From Streptomyces fildesensis (GTDB taxonomy: Bacteria; Actinomycetota; Actinomycetes; Streptomycetales; Streptomycetaceae): a DNA stretch of 64,000 bases. Both the position numbers and the translations under genes were made by a program. The stretch's first letter is position 1; each line of letters starts with the position of its first letter. Below the pieces are notes generated by a model. It ran no database searches. It had not been told where the DNA came from and saw nothing but the letters and a program-made list of their open reading frames with translations. The stretch covers positions 124,001-188,000 of the forward strand of contig NZ_JAAIKO010000005.1 of assembly GCF_016107395.1 (NCBI RefSeq), given 5' to 3'. This document shows, in pieces, positions 51,962 through 61,416 of this stretch.

Positions 51962-53739
51962 TCGGCGTGAAGCCACCGGAGCACGATCCGGACGCGCCGC
52001 AGCAGACGACGACGCTGCCGGTCGGTTCGCCGGCCACCGTACGCACCTACGTGACCGAGCTGGCCCGCCGCCACCGCGGCGCCTTCACCCTGCTGGTCGC
52101 CGTCAACACGGTCGCCGTGGTCGCCTCCATGGTCGGGCCCTATCTGCTGGGACAGCTGGTCGAGGACCTGTCGGCCGGGCGCCGGGAGCTGCATCTGGAG
52201 CTCACGGTCGGGCTCTTCCTCGCCGCACTCGCCGTCCAGGCAGGATTCGTCCGGCTGGTCCGGCTGCGCGGTGCGATCCTCGGTGAGCGGATGCTGGCCG
52301 ACCTGCGCGAGGACTTCCTCGTCCGGTCCGTCGGGCTGCCGCCCGGCGTCCTGGAGCGGGCCGGTACCGGCGATCTGCTCTCCCGGATCACCACCGACAT
52401 CGACCGGCTGTCGAACGCCATGCGCGAGGCCGTGCCGCAGCTGGCCATCGCCGTGGTGTGGGCCGCGCTGCTGCTCGGCGCGCTCGCCGTCACTTCTCCC
52501 CCACTGGCGCTGTCGGTGCTGGTCGCCCTGCCGCTGCTGCTGGTCGGCTGCCGCTGGTACTTCCGGCGCGCACCCGCCGGCTACCGCTCCGAGGCCGCCG
52601 GGTACGCGGCCGTCGCCGCCTCGCTCGCCGAGTCGGTCGACGCCGGCCGGACCATCGAGGCGCACGGGCTGGGCGCCCGCCGGATCACGGACTCCGACGA
52701 GCGGATCAGGACCTGGGTCGGCTGGGAGCGCTACACGATGTGGCTGCGCAGCGTGCTCTTCCCGGTGATCAACCTGACGCACACCCTGATCCTGGCGTCG
52801 GTGCTGATGATCGGCGGGACCTTCGCGCTGCACGGCTGGGTGTCGGTCGGCGAACTGACCACCGGGGCGCTCTACGCCCAGATGCTCGTCGACCCCGTCA
52901 ACCTGATCCTGCGCTGGTACGACGAGCTGCAGGTCGCCCAGGTATCGCTGGCACGGCTGGTCGGGGTCCGCGAGGTCGAGGAGCACGAGTCGGACGAGCA
53001 CGTCATCCCGGACGGCCGCGACATGCACGCCGACGAGGTGCGCTTCGGCTACCGGGAGGGCAGCGACGTGCTGCACGGGGTGTCGCTGCGGCTGCGGCCG
53101 GGCACCCGGCTGGCGCTGGTCGGGCCTTCGGGCGCGGGCAAGTCCACCCTCGGGCGGCTGCTCGCCGGAATCTACGCGCCGCGGACCGGCGAGGTGACGC
53201 TCGGCGGGGCCGAGCTGGCCCGGATGCCGGCCGAGCGGGTACGGCGGCATGTGGCGCTGGTCAACCAGGAGCACCACGTCTTCGTCGGCTCGCTGCGGGA
53301 CAATCTGCGGCTGGCCCGGTCCGGGGCGGACGATCCCGAGCTGTGGGACGCGCTGGTCTCGGTGGACGCCGACGGCTGGGCGCGGGCGCTGGACGACGGT
53401 CTGGAGACCGAGGTCGGCTCCGGCGGCTCCACCCTCACCCCGGCACAGGCCCAGCAGGTGGCCCTGGCCCGGCTGGTGCTCGCCGATCCGCACACCCTCG
53501 TGCTGGACGAGGCGACCTCGCTGCTGGACCCGCGGGCCGCCCGGCATCTGGAGCGTTCGCTGGCGCGGGTGCTGGAGGGCCGCACCGTGATCGCCATCGC
53601 GCACCGGCTGCACACCGCGCACGACGCGGATGTCATCGCGGTCGTCGAGGAGGGCCGGATCAGCGAGCTGGGCAGCCATGACCAGCTGGTCGAGGCGGAC
53701 GGGGCGTACGCGGCCCTGTGGCGCTCCTGGCACGGCTAG
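51958..53739 (+). CDS. ABC exporter half-transporter 2, catalytic ATP site
   Basis: 593 residues from ATG 51958. TM domain of six helices, NBD with intact Walker A GPSGAGKST (near 391), Walker B LVLDEATSLLD (near 514) and His-switch IAHRLH, but the signature is LTPAQAQQVALARL (near 493) rather than LSGGQ. With the first half this leaves exactly one good composite ATP site, formed by this Walker A and the other half's LSGGQ. Such asymmetric heterodimers are exporters of lipids, peptides or drugs. A long perfect terminator follows. Confidence 0.9.
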   Translation: MIGVKPPEHDPDAPQQTTTLPVGSPATVRTYVTELARRHRGAFTLLVAVNTVAVVASMVGPYLLGQLVEDLSAGRRELHLELTVGLFLAALAVQAGFVRLVRLRGAILGERMLADLREDFLVRSVGLPPGVLERAGTGDLLSRITTDIDRLSNAMREAVPQLAIAVVWAALLLGALAVTSPPLALSVLVALPLLLVGCRWYFRRAPAGYRSEAAGYAAVAASLAESVDAGRTIEAHGLGARRITDSDERIRTWVGWERYTMWLRSVLFPVINLTHTLILASVLMIGGTFALHGWVSVGELTTGALYAQMLVDPVNLILRWYDELQVAQVSLARLVGVREVEEHESDEHVIPDGRDMHADEVRFGYREGSDVLHGVSLRLRPGTRLALVGPSGAGKSTLGRLLAGIYAPRTGEVTLGGAELARMPAERVRRHVALVNQEHHVFVGSLRDNLRLARSGADDPELWDALVSVDADGWARALDDGLETEVGSGGSTLTPAQAQQVALARLVLADPHTLVLDEATSLLDPRAARHLERSLARVLEGRTVIAIAHRLHTAHDADVIAVVEEGRISELGSHDQLVEADGAYAALWRSWHG

Positions 53740-53765
53740 GAGCGGCCCGCCGCTTCCCGTTCCCG

Positions 53766-53806
53766 GGTTCCGTGCCCGCCGCCTGCTCGGCGGCGGGCAC
53801 GGAACC
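53766..53806. terminator. Perfect 18-bp hairpin between convergent genes
   Basis: Arms 53766-53783 and 53789-53806 pair exactly around a TGCTC loop, between the ABC gene and the convergent membrane hydrolase. Serves both strands. Confidence 0.85.
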
Positions 53807-53813
53807 GGGGGCG

Positions 53814-54608
53814 TCAGCCGAGGAAGCCCAGAGCGCCCAGTGCCCCGACTCCACCGAGCAGGAAGAACGCCGGGGTGAGCACCTTGATCTCGACCCAGCT
53901 GCCGGCCCGGAACCGCATGAACTTCGGCGGCCCCATCGGGTACCAGCGCTTGCGGCCTATCGGGATGGGCCACAGGATCGGGCAGCCGGACACGGTCAGG
54001 GCGTCGCCGATGCAGTGCACGAGCGAGCCCAGCACGATCGGGATGCCGATCCACAGATAGTGCTGGCCGGGCTCGGTGAAGAGCCAGTCCTTGCCGTTGC
54101 CCGGGTCGTCCAGGACATCGGCCAGGACCCAGGCGCCGGTCGCCCCGAGAAGCCAGACCAGCACATCGCTGGAGGCACGGGCCTGGCGCCACAGCAGACC
54201 CTCGACGGCCAGCACCATATGGACGAAGAGGATGCCGAGCACCGCCCAGCGCCCGCCGAAGAGCGCCGCCGCCGAGCAGGCGCCGCCGATCAGGGCGGCC
54301 CACAGCCAGGTGTGCGTCAGGGTGCGGTGGCCGCCGGTACGGCGCGGGTCGCCCTTCATACGGGTGGCCTTGTAGGTGGCGTACGACAGCTTGTCGATGA
54401 TCTCGCACAGCGCTTTGGAGATGGGCCCGAAAGCACGCGATATGGTCGCCGCCTTGTGGTCCAGGTCCGGAGCGAGAGCGGCGCCGGCGCAGATCAGGGC
54501 GCCGACGACAAGCGTCGGCCACGGCATGGGGTGGTCGAGCGCGGCCGCGCCCGCCCCCACCCCCAGCCATGCCGCCGCTCCGGAAAGTGAATGTGCCGGT
54601 CCCATCAT
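53814..54608 (-). CDS. YdjM/DUF457-like membrane-bound metal-dependent hydrolase
   Basis: 264 residues from ATG 54608 (another ATG follows at once). The start MMGPAHSLSGAAAWLGVG and LAPDLDHKAATIS, GGHRTLTHTW and LVHCIGDALT carry the His/Asp residues expected to bind metal in the YdjM family; four to five hydrophobic helices are spread through. In E. coli the relative is a LexA-controlled inner-membrane protein of unclear substrate. It is divergent from the helicase gene across about 130 bases. Confidence 0.82.
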   Translation of the reverse strand: MMGPAHSLSGAAAWLGVGAGAAALDHPMPWPTLVVGALICAGAALAPDLDHKAATISRAFGPISKALCEIIDKLSYATYKATRMKGDPRRTGGHRTLTHTWLWAALIGGACSAAALFGGRWAVLGILFVHMVLAVEGLLWRQARASSDVLVWLLGATGAWVLADVLDDPGNGKDWLFTEPGQHYLWIGIPIVLGSLVHCIGDALTVSGCPILWPIPIGRKRWYPMGPPKFMRFRAGSWVEIKVLTPAFFLLGGVGALGALGFLG

Positions 54609-54741
54609 GTGTGGTGCCCCGCCCCTTTCGGCCCGCCCGCAGGCGGAGTTGACGCCCAGTCGACGGCACACCATACCGTTGGCGATCTTCCGTATTACCG
54701 CCGGTTCCGCCGCGGGGCCCGAAGCCAGGCAAGATGGTGGG

Positions 54742-57255
54742 GTGACCCTCATTGATCAGCTGCCTCCCGAGGCCGACCCCGATGCCCTGTACGAAGCCTT
54801 CTCGACCTGGGCGGAGAGCCAGGGCATCACCCTCTACCCCGCTCAGGAGGAGGCGCTGATCGAGGTCGTCTCCGGGGCGAACGTGATCCTTTCGACCCCG
54901 ACCGGCTCCGGGAAGAGCCTGGTCGCGGCGGGGGCGCACTTCGCCGCGCTGGCGAAGGACCAGGTCACCTTCTACACCGCTCCGATCAAGGCGCTGGTGT
55001 CGGAGAAGTTCTTCGACCTCTGCAAGCTCTTCGGCACCGAGAACGTCGGCATGCTGACCGGCGACGCCTCGGTGAACGCGGACGCACCGGTCATCTGCTG
55101 CACGGCCGAGGTGCTCGCCTCGATAGCGCTGCGCGACGGCCGGAACGCCGATGTCGGCCAGGTCGTCATGGACGAGTTCCACTTCTACGCGGAACCGGAC
55201 CGCGGCTGGGCCTGGCAGATCCCGCTGCTGGAGCTTCCGCAGGCCCAGTTCGTGCTGATGTCCGCGACCCTCGGCGACATGTCCCGCTTCGAGGAGGACC
55301 TCACCCGCCGCACGGGACGCCCGACGACCGTCGTGCGTTCCGCGACCCGGCCGGTGCCGCTCTCCTACGAGTACGTGACGACACCACTGACGGAGACGCT
55401 GACGGAGCTGCTGGAGACCCGACAGTCGCCCGTCTACATCGTGCACTTCACCCAGGCGGCGGCCGTCGAGCGGGCGCAGGCACTGATGAGCATCAACATG
55501 TGCACACGCGCCGAGAAGGACGCCATCGCCGACCTGATCGGCAATTTCCGCTTCACCACCACCTTCGGCCGCAATCTCTCCCGGTTCGTCCGGCACGGCA
55601 TCGGCGTGCACCACGCGGGCATGCTGCCGAAGTACCGGCGGCTGGTGGAGAAGCTCGCGCAGGCGGGCCTGCTGAAGGTCATCTGCGGTACTGACACCCT
55701 CGGTGTCGGCGTCAACGTGCCGATCAGGACCGTGCTCTTCACCGCCCTGACGAAGTACGACGGCACACGGGTCCGCACCCTGCGGGCCCGGGAGTTCCAC
55801 CAGATCGCCGGGCGGGCCGGCCGTGCCGGGTTCGACACCGCGGGCTTCGTCGTCGCGCAGGCGCCCGAGCACGTCATCGAGAACAAGAAGGCCGTCGCCA
55901 AGGCCGGGGACGACCCGAAGAAGCTCCGCAAGGTGGTCCGCAAGAAGGCTCCCGAGGGCTTCGTCAACTGGTCCGACGCGACCTTCGAGAAGCTGATCGC
56001 CTCCGACCCCGAGCCGCTCACCTCCCGCTTCCGGGTCACCCACACCATGCTGCTGTCGGTGATCGCCCGGCCGGGCAACGCCTTCGAGGCGATGCGGCAC
56101 CTGCTGGAGGACAACCACGAGTCGCGGCGCAACCAGCTGCGGCACATCCGGCGGGCCATCGCCATCTACCGTTCCCTCGAGGCGGGCGGCGTCGTGGAGC
56201 GGCTGGCCGAACCGGACGCGGAGGGCCGCATCGTCCGGCTCACCGTCGACCTCCAGTCGGACTTCGCGCTGAACCAGCCACTGTCGACGTTCGCGCTGGC
56301 CTCCTTCGAGCTGCTCGACAAGGAGTCGCCGTCGTACGCCCTGGACATGGTCTCCGTCGTCGAGTCCACGCTCGACGACCCCCGCCAGATCCTGGCCGCG
56401 CAGCAGAACAAGGCGCGCGGTGAGGCGATCGGGCTGATGAAGGCCGACGGGGTCGAGTACGAGGAGCGGATGGAGCGGCTGCAGGAGGTCACGTACCCCA
56501 AGCCGCTGGAGGAACTGCTCTCCCACGCCTACGGCATCTACCGGCAGAGCCACCCGTGGGTGGGCGACCACCCGCTGTCCCCCAAGTCGATCGTGCGCGA
56601 CATGTACGAGCGCGCCATGACGTTCTCCGAGTTCACCTCGCACTACGAACTGGCCCGCACCGAGGGGATCGTGCTGCGCTACCTGGCGGGCGCGTACAAG
56701 GCCCTGGAACACACCGTCCCGGACGATCTGAAGTCCGAGGACCTCCAGGACCTGACCGCGTGGCTCGGCGAGCTGGTGCGCCAGGTCGACTCCAGCCTGC
56801 TGGACGAGTGGGAGCAGCTCGCCAACCCCGAGGTCGAGACGGCCGAGCAGGCCGCCGAACGCGCCGACCAGGTCAAGCCGGTCACCGCCAACGCCCGAGC
56901 CTTCCGGGTGCTGGTGCGCAACGCCATGTTCCGCCGGGTCGAGCTGGCGGCGCTGGAGAAGTACAACGTGCTGGCCGAGCTGGACGCCGAGTCGGGCTGG
57001 GACGCCGACGCGTGGGCGGAGGCGATGGACGCGTACTGGGACGAGTACGACGACCTGGGCACCGGCCCCGACGCCCGCGGCCCGAAGCTGCTGCAGATCG
57101 AGGAGCAGCCGGAGCACGCGCTCTGGCGGGTCCGCCAGACGTTCGCGGACCCCAACGGCGACCATGGCTGGGGTATCTCCGCCGAGGTCGATCTGGCAGC
57201 TTCCGACGAGGAGGGCCGGGCGATCATCCGTGTGACGACCGTCGGCGAGCTGTGA
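54742..57255 (+). CDS. Ski2-like DEAD/DEAH-box helicase with DUF3516
   Basis: 837 residues from GTG 54742. Motif I STPTGSGKS (near 52), motif II DEFH (near 143), motif III SATLGD and motif VI QIAGRAGRAGFDT make an SF2 helicase of the Ski2/HelY kind. The long C-terminal half (about 470-837) matches actinobacterial DUF3516. Probably remodels RNA or RNA-protein complexes in RNA quality control; target unknown. It is followed by tesB after 25 bases in the same direction. Confidence 0.92.
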   Translation: MTLIDQLPPEADPDALYEAFSTWAESQGITLYPAQEEALIEVVSGANVILSTPTGSGKSLVAAGAHFAALAKDQVTFYTAPIKALVSEKFFDLCKLFGTENVGMLTGDASVNADAPVICCTAEVLASIALRDGRNADVGQVVMDEFHFYAEPDRGWAWQIPLLELPQAQFVLMSATLGDMSRFEEDLTRRTGRPTTVVRSATRPVPLSYEYVTTPLTETLTELLETRQSPVYIVHFTQAAAVERAQALMSINMCTRAEKDAIADLIGNFRFTTTFGRNLSRFVRHGIGVHHAGMLPKYRRLVEKLAQAGLLKVICGTDTLGVGVNVPIRTVLFTALTKYDGTRVRTLRAREFHQIAGRAGRAGFDTAGFVVAQAPEHVIENKKAVAKAGDDPKKLRKVVRKKAPEGFVNWSDATFEKLIASDPEPLTSRFRVTHTMLLSVIARPGNAFEAMRHLLEDNHESRRNQLRHIRRAIAIYRSLEAGGVVERLAEPDAEGRIVRLTVDLQSDFALNQPLSTFALASFELLDKESPSYALDMVSVVESTLDDPRQILAAQQNKARGEAIGLMKADGVEYEERMERLQEVTYPKPLEELLSHAYGIYRQSHPWVGDHPLSPKSIVRDMYERAMTFSEFTSHYELARTEGIVLRYLAGAYKALEHTVPDDLKSEDLQDLTAWLGELVRQVDSSLLDEWEQLANPEVETAEQAAERADQVKPVTANARAFRVLVRNAMFRRVELAALEKYNVLAELDAESGWDADAWAEAMDAYWDEYDDLGTGPDARGPKLLQIEEQPEHALWRVRQTFADPNGDHGWGISAEVDLAASDEEGRAIIRVTTVGEL

Positions 57256-57280
57256 CCGGGCACGACACGAGGGAGTTCCG

Positions 57281-58147
57281 ATGACCAACCCCGCCGAGCG
57301 GCTGGTGGATCTGCTCGACCTGGAGCGGATCGAGGAGAACATCTTCCGCGGCCGCAGCCCCGAGGAGCGGCTGCAGCGGGTGTTCGGCGGGCAGGTCGCG
57401 GGGCAGGCACTGGTCGCGGCCGGCCGCACCACGGACGGCGAGCGGCCGGTGCACTCGCTGCACGCGTACTTCCTGCGGCCCGGCCGGCCGGGTGTGCCGA
57501 TCGTGTACCAGGTCGAACGGGTGCGTGACGGCCGGTCGTTCACCACCCGGCGGGTGGTGGCGATCCAGCAGGGTCGCACGATCTTCAATCTGACCGCCTC
57601 CTTCCATCAGCCGGAACCGGGCTTCGAGCACCAGATCCCGATGCCCGATGTACCCGAGCCCGAGAGTCTCCCGAAGCTGGGCGACGAGCTGCGCGAGCAT
57701 CTGGGGGTACTGCCCGAGTCGCTGGAGCGGATGGCCCGCCGCCAGCCGTTCGACATCCGCTACGTCGAGCGGTTGCGCTGGACGCCCGAGGAGATCGAGG
57801 GCGCCGAACCGCGCAGCGCGGTGTGGATGCGCGCGGTGGGACCGCTGGGCGACGATCCGCTGGTGCACACGTGCGCGCTCACGTACGCGAGCGACATGAT
57901 GCTGCTCGACGCGGTGCGGGTACCGGTCGAACCGCTGTGGGGCCCCCGCGGCTTCGACATGGCCTCCCTCGACCACGCGATGTGGTTCCACCGCCCCTTC
58001 CGCACCGACGAGTGGTTCCTCTACGAGCAGGAGTCCCCGATCGCGACCGGCGCCCGCGGCCTGGCCCGCGGCCAGATCTACGACCGCTCGGGCCGGCTGC
58101 TGGTCTCCGTGATGCAGGAAGGGCTCTTCCGCAAGATCGGCGGCTGA
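57281..58147 (+). CDS. tesB: Acyl-CoA thioesterase II
   Basis: 288 residues. Double hot-dog fold: EENIFRGRSPEERLQRVFGGQVAGQALVAAGRT at the start, LHAYFLRPGRPGVPIVYQVERVRDGRSFTTRRVVAIQ in the first half, and SLDHAMWFHRPFRTDEWFLYEQESPIATGARGLARGQIYDRSGRLLVSVMQEGLFRK in the second, which carries the active-site Asp/Thr/Gln region. Hydrolyses medium and long acyl-CoAs to free acid and CoA. GGGAG lies 6 bases upstream. Confidence 0.95.
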   Translation: MTNPAERLVDLLDLERIEENIFRGRSPEERLQRVFGGQVAGQALVAAGRTTDGERPVHSLHAYFLRPGRPGVPIVYQVERVRDGRSFTTRRVVAIQQGRTIFNLTASFHQPEPGFEHQIPMPDVPEPESLPKLGDELREHLGVLPESLERMARRQPFDIRYVERLRWTPEEIEGAEPRSAVWMRAVGPLGDDPLVHTCALTYASDMMLLDAVRVPVEPLWGPRGFDMASLDHAMWFHRPFRTDEWFLYEQESPIATGARGLARGQIYDRSGRLLVSVMQEGLFRKIGG

Positions 58148-58192
58148 CCAGCACCCCACGCGGCGGCGGCAGGCGGCAGCAGGCGCCGCCGT

Positions 58193-59281
58193 TCAGGGAC
58201 GCCGGAACAGCTTCTTCCGGCGGCGGGTCCCCGCGCTGTCCCCGGGCCGCTGCAACCGCCAGCCCCGGCGCGGGCGCGGCTCCGGCCCACGCTCGGAACA
58301 CGGCTCCGGCGCAGGTTCCGGCCGCGGCCGCAACTGCGGTTCGCGCTCGGGTTCGTGGTCGGGTTCGTGCTCGGGACCCGGCCCCGGCTCCGGCTCCGGT
58401 CCCACTGCAGGGGCCGGGCGTGGCTCCCGCTCCGCGGCCGGTGCCGGGCGGGGGGCCGGACGGGCCTGCCGGGCGCGGTCGAGAGCCTCGGCCAGGGAGA
58501 GCCGGGCCAGGGCGATCTCGTCCGGATGGTCCGCGGTGACCGCCGCGTCGATCAGTTCACGGGAGGCGAACTCTCCGGGCCTGCCCGGTGGCAGACCGGA
58601 CCGCAACCTGCGCAGATAGGCCCGTTCGTACAGATCCGGCACCACCTCGGCCGCGCCGTCGGTGCCGAGCAGCGCCGCCCAGACCGCCGCCTCCTCCCAG
58701 GCGTCGGCCGCGTCCCGCACCAACTGCCCGGCCCTGCGGGCCCGCCAGCCACGTGCCCGGTGGTCCGCGCCGTCATCCAGAGCGCCACGCAGCGTTACCG
58801 GCAGCCTGCCGTGCAGCGCTTCAGGATGGTCCCGGGCGTACTGCCCGATCTCGTCGGCCAGATACATCCAGACGACGGCCCGGTAGCGGTTGACGTACCA
58901 GCGGACCGGCCGGATGAAGCCGCCCTTCGCCAGCTTGACGAAGCGGTCGCGGCTGACCCCGATGAGCTCCGCTCCATCGCCGCTGCCGACCACGCGCAGC
59001 CGGTCGCGCAGCGCCTGCGGGAAGCCCTCGGCCGCTCGCAGCCGGTCGACCTCCTCGCGCATGACGCGCCTGCGGCCCGGCCCGGCCGGTACGGCCCGGA
59101 CCTCGCCGAGCTGGACGGCCAGCTCGAACTCCCCCGTTTCCAGTTCCAGTTCTTCCCTGGCCCGGTTCATCCCGAGCGCTTCGCCCGCCGGCGCCCCGCC
59201 CGCAGGCGATTCCTTACCGACTGCCGCTGCCGCTGCCGCTGCGACGGCGACCCCGACCGCGAGTGACTCCCGTACCACCAT
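58193..59281 (-). CDS. DUF6397 family protein
   Basis: 362 residues from ATG 59281 (GGGGGAAG just upstream); the longer frame to 59395 has no support. Residues about 40-250 match the DUF6397 pattern: REELELETGEFELAVQLGEVRAVPAG..RRRVMREEVDRLRAAEGFPQALRDRLRVVG, then GVSRDRFVKLAKGGFIRPVRWYVNRYRAVVWMYLADEI and RARGWRARRAGQLVRDAADAWEEAAVWAALLG. Two winged-helix-like HTH segments suggest nucleic-acid binding. The C-terminal 110 residues are Pro/Glu/Arg repeats of low complexity. Streptomycete-specific; no known function. Confidence 0.75.
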   Translation of the reverse strand: MVVRESLAVGVAVAAAAAAAVGKESPAGGAPAGEALGMNRAREELELETGEFELAVQLGEVRAVPAGPGRRRVMREEVDRLRAAEGFPQALRDRLRVVGSGDGAELIGVSRDRFVKLAKGGFIRPVRWYVNRYRAVVWMYLADEIGQYARDHPEALHGRLPVTLRGALDDGADHRARGWRARRAGQLVRDAADAWEEAAVWAALLGTDGAAEVVPDLYERAYLRRLRSGLPPGRPGEFASRELIDAAVTADHPDEIALARLSLAEALDRARQARPAPRPAPAAEREPRPAPAVGPEPEPGPGPEHEPDHEPEREPQLRPRPEPAPEPCSERGPEPRPRRGWRLQRPGDSAGTRRRKKLFRRP

Positions 59282-59414
59282 GACTTCCCCCACCGCCTCG
59301 ACTACTGACAGTGACGAATGTAGCGCAGCCCGATGACCCAACCACGTGGCCTGTGGATAACTCCGCCCCCACCGGCACACCGCCTGCGGCAGCAAACATC
59401 AACGGCCCGCAGGC

Positions 59415-59825
59415 TCACCCTCCGGTAGGCGTGATCCCTGGCTGCCGGGGCGCGACCCCGAGGTGCTCGCCCACCCGGTGCACGAGCAGCGTCATCTCAT
59501 AGGCGACCTGCCCGACGTCGGCCTCCATACCGCTCAGCACCGACAGACAACTGCCGTCGCCGGCCGCGGTCACGAAGAGGTAGCCCTCGTCGAACTCCAC
59601 CATCGTCTGGCGCACTCCACCGACCCGGAACTGCCGGCCGGCACCCTTCGCAAGGCTGTGGAACCCGGACGAAACGGCCGCCAGATGCTCGGCCGTCGGC
59701 CGGTCCAGACTGCCGCTGGCCCCGGTCACCAGGCCGTCGTTGGACAGTACGAGCGCGTGCTGCACATGCGGCACCCGCTCCGTCAGGTCGTCCAACAGCC
59801 ATGCGAGTCCATTGCCCACCGTCAT
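59415..59825 (-). CDS. Additional roadblock/LC7 protein next to conservon
   Basis: 136 residues from ATG 59825. LAWLLDDLTERVPHVQHALVLSNDGLVTGAS, AAVSSGFHSLAKGAGRQF and GSCLSVLSGMEADVGQVAYEMTLLVHRVGEHL are roadblock/LC7 hallmarks, and the protein is clearly paralogous to CvnB at 60997-61416. Such proteins act as MglB-like partners of Ras-type GTPases. It lies 192 bases downstream of cvnD, so may be expressed separately, and could be a second GTPase-activating partner. Nothing else was seen in the gap 59826-60017. Confidence 0.85.
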   Translation of the reverse strand: MTVGNGLAWLLDDLTERVPHVQHALVLSNDGLVTGASGSLDRPTAEHLAAVSSGFHSLAKGAGRQFRVGGVRQTMVEFDEGYLFVTAAGDGSCLSVLSGMEADVGQVAYEMTLLVHRVGEHLGVAPRQPGITPTGG

Positions 59826-60017
59826 TCCCGGCCTCCCCGTATCGACTGCGGTACGAGACTGTCCTGAACAGCGCGCTACGGCAAGTCCCCATCGGGTCAC
59901 GACCGGCATCGGTATCCGGCAGCGGGCCCCACCGGGATGGCCTGCCCGCCCTCACCAACAGCCCCCACCAACAGACCTCACCAATAACCCCACCAGCGGC
60001 CCCACCGGTGGGTCCCG

Positions 60018-60626
60018 TCAGCCGACCCGTCGCAGCTGACGCTCGGCGTGCATCCGTTCGGCGTGCTCGACCAGGGCGATGAGCACGTCCTTGCCGGATT
60101 CACGGTCCCGCGCGTCGCACAGCACGACCGGCGTCCCCTCCGTCAGGTCCAGGGCCCGTGAGACGTCCTCGGGCCGGTAGGAGCGCGCGCCGGAGAAGCA
60201 GTTGACGCCGACCGCGAAGGGGATGCCGCGGTGCTCGAAGAAGTCGACTGCGGGGAAGCAGTCCTCCAGCCGGCGGGTGTCGGCCAGCACGACGGCGCCC
60301 AGCGCGCCGTGGGACAGCTCGTCCCACAGAAACCAGAAACGATCCTGCCCAGGGGTGCCGAAGAGATAGAGCGACAGCCCCGCCCGGATCGTGATCCGCC
60401 CGAAGTCCATGGCGACCGTGGTGGTGGTCTTGCGTTCCACCCCACCGGTGTCGTCCACTCCCCGGCCCGCCTCGCTGAGCGATTCCTCGGTGCGCAGCGG
60501 CCGGATCTCGCTGACGGCTCCCACCAGGGTGGTCTTGCCGACCCCGAAGCCGCCCGCGACCAGAATCTTCAACGCCAGCGCGGGCTCATCACGCCTGCCC
60601 GGTTGTTCAGAGCGCCCGAAGTCCAT
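60018..60626 (-). CDS. cvnD: Conservon GTPase CvnD
   Basis: 202 residues. P-loop GGFGVGKTT (near 26), switch region with FGRITI, G3 TPGQDRFWFLWDEL and TRRLEDCF. The base-recognition NKxD is altered to NCFSG, as in the conservon GTPase family. MglA-like; overlaps cvnC by 20 bases. Works with CvnA, B and C at the membrane in a eukaryote-like G-protein signalling unit that in S. coelicolor affects development and antibiotic production. Confidence 0.9.
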   Translation of the reverse strand: MDFGRSEQPGRRDEPALALKILVAGGFGVGKTTLVGAVSEIRPLRTEESLSEAGRGVDDTGGVERKTTTTVAMDFGRITIRAGLSLYLFGTPGQDRFWFLWDELSHGALGAVVLADTRRLEDCFPAVDFFEHRGIPFAVGVNCFSGARSYRPEDVSRALDLTEGTPVVLCDARDRESGKDVLIALVEHAERMHAERQLRRVG

Positions 60627-60990
60627 CGATCACCTCTCGCAGAATGTCTTCGCCGGGAAGTTCGGCGGGCGCCACCGGCCGGCGCACCCGGACCCATCCC
60701 AGCGTGAGCAGGTCGCCCAGCAGGACGCGTACGACGCCCACCGGCAGGTCGGAGTCGGCCGCGATCTCCGCGACCGACAGCGGATCGGTCCGGCACAGGG
60801 CGAGGATCGTGCCGTGTTCCGGGGCCAGGGCCGGGTCGCCTGCGGCGCCGGGCTCCGCGCCCGGTTCGGCGACGACCTGCGCGATCAGGTCGAGATGCGC
60901 GCTGCCGCCGTCTCCCCGGGTCCGGCCGCCGGTCAGGGCGTAGGGACGGACCATCGGGCCCGCCTCGTCGTCGTACCAGCGGCCGTCCAT
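60607..60990 (-). CDS. cvnC: Conservon DUF742 protein CvnC
   Basis: 127 residues. Start WYDDEAGPMVRPYALTGGRT and the HTH-like LSVAEIAADSDLPVGVVRVLLGDLLTLGWVRV match DUF742. It sits in the invariant conservon order, 6 bases after cvnB and overlapping cvnD. Confidence 0.9.
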   Translation of the reverse strand: MDGRWYDDEAGPMVRPYALTGGRTRGDGGSAHLDLIAQVVAEPGAEPGAAGDPALAPEHGTILALCRTDPLSVAEIAADSDLPVGVVRVLLGDLLTLGWVRVRRPVAPAELPGEDILREVIDGLRAL

Positions 60991-60996
60991 CCGTGC

Positions 60997-61416
60997 TCAG
61001 CCGCCTGCCGTGGTGTCGGAGTCCGGCCGGGCGGGCGTCCGCAGATGCTCGCCGACCTGTTTGACGAGCCGGGCCATCTCGTAGGCGACCAGCCCGACGT
61101 CGGCCCCGGCGGTCGCGAAGACCGCGAGGCACGACCCCTCGCCCGCGGCGGCCACGAAGAGGAAGCCGCCGTCCAGTTCGACCATGGTCTGCCGTACGTC
61201 ACCGGCGGCGAAATGCCGGCCGGCGCCCTTGGCTAGGCTGTGGAATCCGGACGCGACCGCCGCCAGATGCTCGGCGTCCTCGCGGCTCAGCGCCCGTGAG
61301 GCGCCCACCGCCAGACCGTCGTTGGACAGGACCACGGCGTGCCGCACCCCGGCCGCCCGGTCCGTCAGCTCGTCCAGCAGCCAGTCCAGCCGGCCGGAAC
61401 GGTTCGCCTCGATCAT
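60997..61416 (-). CDS. cvnB: Conservon roadblock/LC7 protein CvnB
   Basis: 139 residues from ATG 61416, overlapping cvnA by 4 bases. LDWLLDELTDRAAGVRHAVVLSNDGLAVGAS, AAVASGFHSLAKGAGRHF and DVGLVAYEMARLVKQVGEHL define the roadblock fold. Presumed regulator of the CvnD GTPase cycle. The upstream extension of the frame to 61476 overlaps cvnA and was rejected. Confidence 0.92.
   Translation of the reverse strand: MIEANRSGRLDWLLDELTDRAAGVRHAVVLSNDGLAVGASRALSREDAEHLAAVASGFHSLAKGAGRHFAAGDVRQTMVELDGGFLFVAAAGEGSCLAVFATAGADVGLVAYEMARLVKQVGEHLRTPARPDSDTTAGG

Noticed and set aside
50581..57588. 2335-residue antisense open frame
   Set aside because: It covers two ABC genes, a helicase and tesB on the other strand; low-complexity Arg/Gly/Gln composition without domains is a GC-bias artefact.
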